The notes beneath the pieces were generated by a model, which had not been told where the DNA came from, ran no database searches, and saw nothing but the letters and a program-made list of their open reading frames with translations. From JACVRW01 sp963813495 (GTDB lineage: Bacteria > Actinomycetota > Thermoleophilia > Solirubrobacterales > Thermoleophilaceae): 64,000 nt of DNA. Both the position numbers and the translations under genes were made by a program. This document shows positions 63,945 through 64,000 of this stretch, piece by piece (the first letter of the stretch is position 1; every line of letters starts with the position of its first letter). The stretch lies in assembly GCA_963813495.1 (NCBI GenBank), contig CAWEZC010000009.1:1-64000 (forward strand), written 5' to 3'.

Positions 63945-64000
63945 GGTCGCGTGCAGCGGCTGCCCTCGCGAGAAAGGTCCTGGCGCGACGGGCTCCCGCC

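Overview
The window is high-GC actinobacterial chromosome. The gene families and content (BTAD-type regulators, beta-propeller receptors, DUF4235, a DivIC-like septal protein, CsrA, an R2-like ligand-binding oxidase, a gamma-glutamylcysteine ligase-like enzyme) suggest a soil member of the Thermoleophilia/Solirubrobacterales. That placement is an inference from gene content; no marker was aligned.

Left part, about 1-24,490: accessory DNA bearing several scars of integration into tRNA genes. The best defined is a 13.3-kb island between an intact initiator tRNA (24,450-24,523, minus strand) and a 42-bp duplicate of its 3' half (11,196-11,237), with a tyrosine integrase ending inside the duplicate. 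Its cargo is a cupin / SAM-methyltransferase / methanethiol-oxidase (SBP56) operon under a LuxR-type regulator, recombinase and acetyltransferase fragments, a second SAM methyltransferase, and a TetR regulator divergent from an ECF sigma factor followed by a BBE-type FAD oxidase and a GMC oxidoreductase. The two flavoenzyme genes are bracketed by a 78-bp direct repeat that also cuts an MFS transporter gene. To the left of the island lie a BTAD/universal-stress-type regulator, a secreted protein, a large receptor kinase (kinase + membrane helix + beta-propeller + amino-acid-binding-type domain), an M1 peptidase, a DHFR-like reductase, a frameshifted IS110 transposase and a tRNA-Arg 3'-half scar.

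Middle part, 24.6-40.7 kb: Ppx/GppA phosphatase, a possible structured RNA, a TPP enzyme divergent from a haloalkane-dehalogenase-like hydrolase across a palindrome, a membrane SpoIIE-type phosphatase with a very long Pro/Asp-rich outside segment, tRNA-Leu, a sigma factor fused to a zinc-finger and membrane tail, CsaA, R2lox, small membrane and metabolic genes, CsrA and a charge-segregated helix-turn-helix protein.

Right part, 40.7-64 kb: the conserved housekeeping block divIC-eno-mazG-prsA-mfd-(ABC exporter)-pth-rplY-(ABC1 kinase)-prs-glmU-...-ispE-rsmA, mostly on the minus strand with many 4-bp stop/start overlaps. Between glmU and ispE lie a sulfatase/beta-propeller pair, an HNH endonuclease beside tRNA-Gln, a PucR regulator and a DedA-PAP2 fusion.

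Strongest candidates for something undescribed: the three-part receptor kinase, the sigma factor with a fused zinc-finger/membrane/wall-spanning tail beside a phosphatase with a similar outside rod, the cupin-methyltransferase-SBP56 operon, the integrase whose stop codon is supplied by the tRNA anticodon loop, and the unassigned structured RNA between ppx and the TPP enzyme gene. Two genes (the ArsM-like methyltransferase and the SpoIIE phosphatase) carry single-base frameshifts that could be real or sequencing errors.
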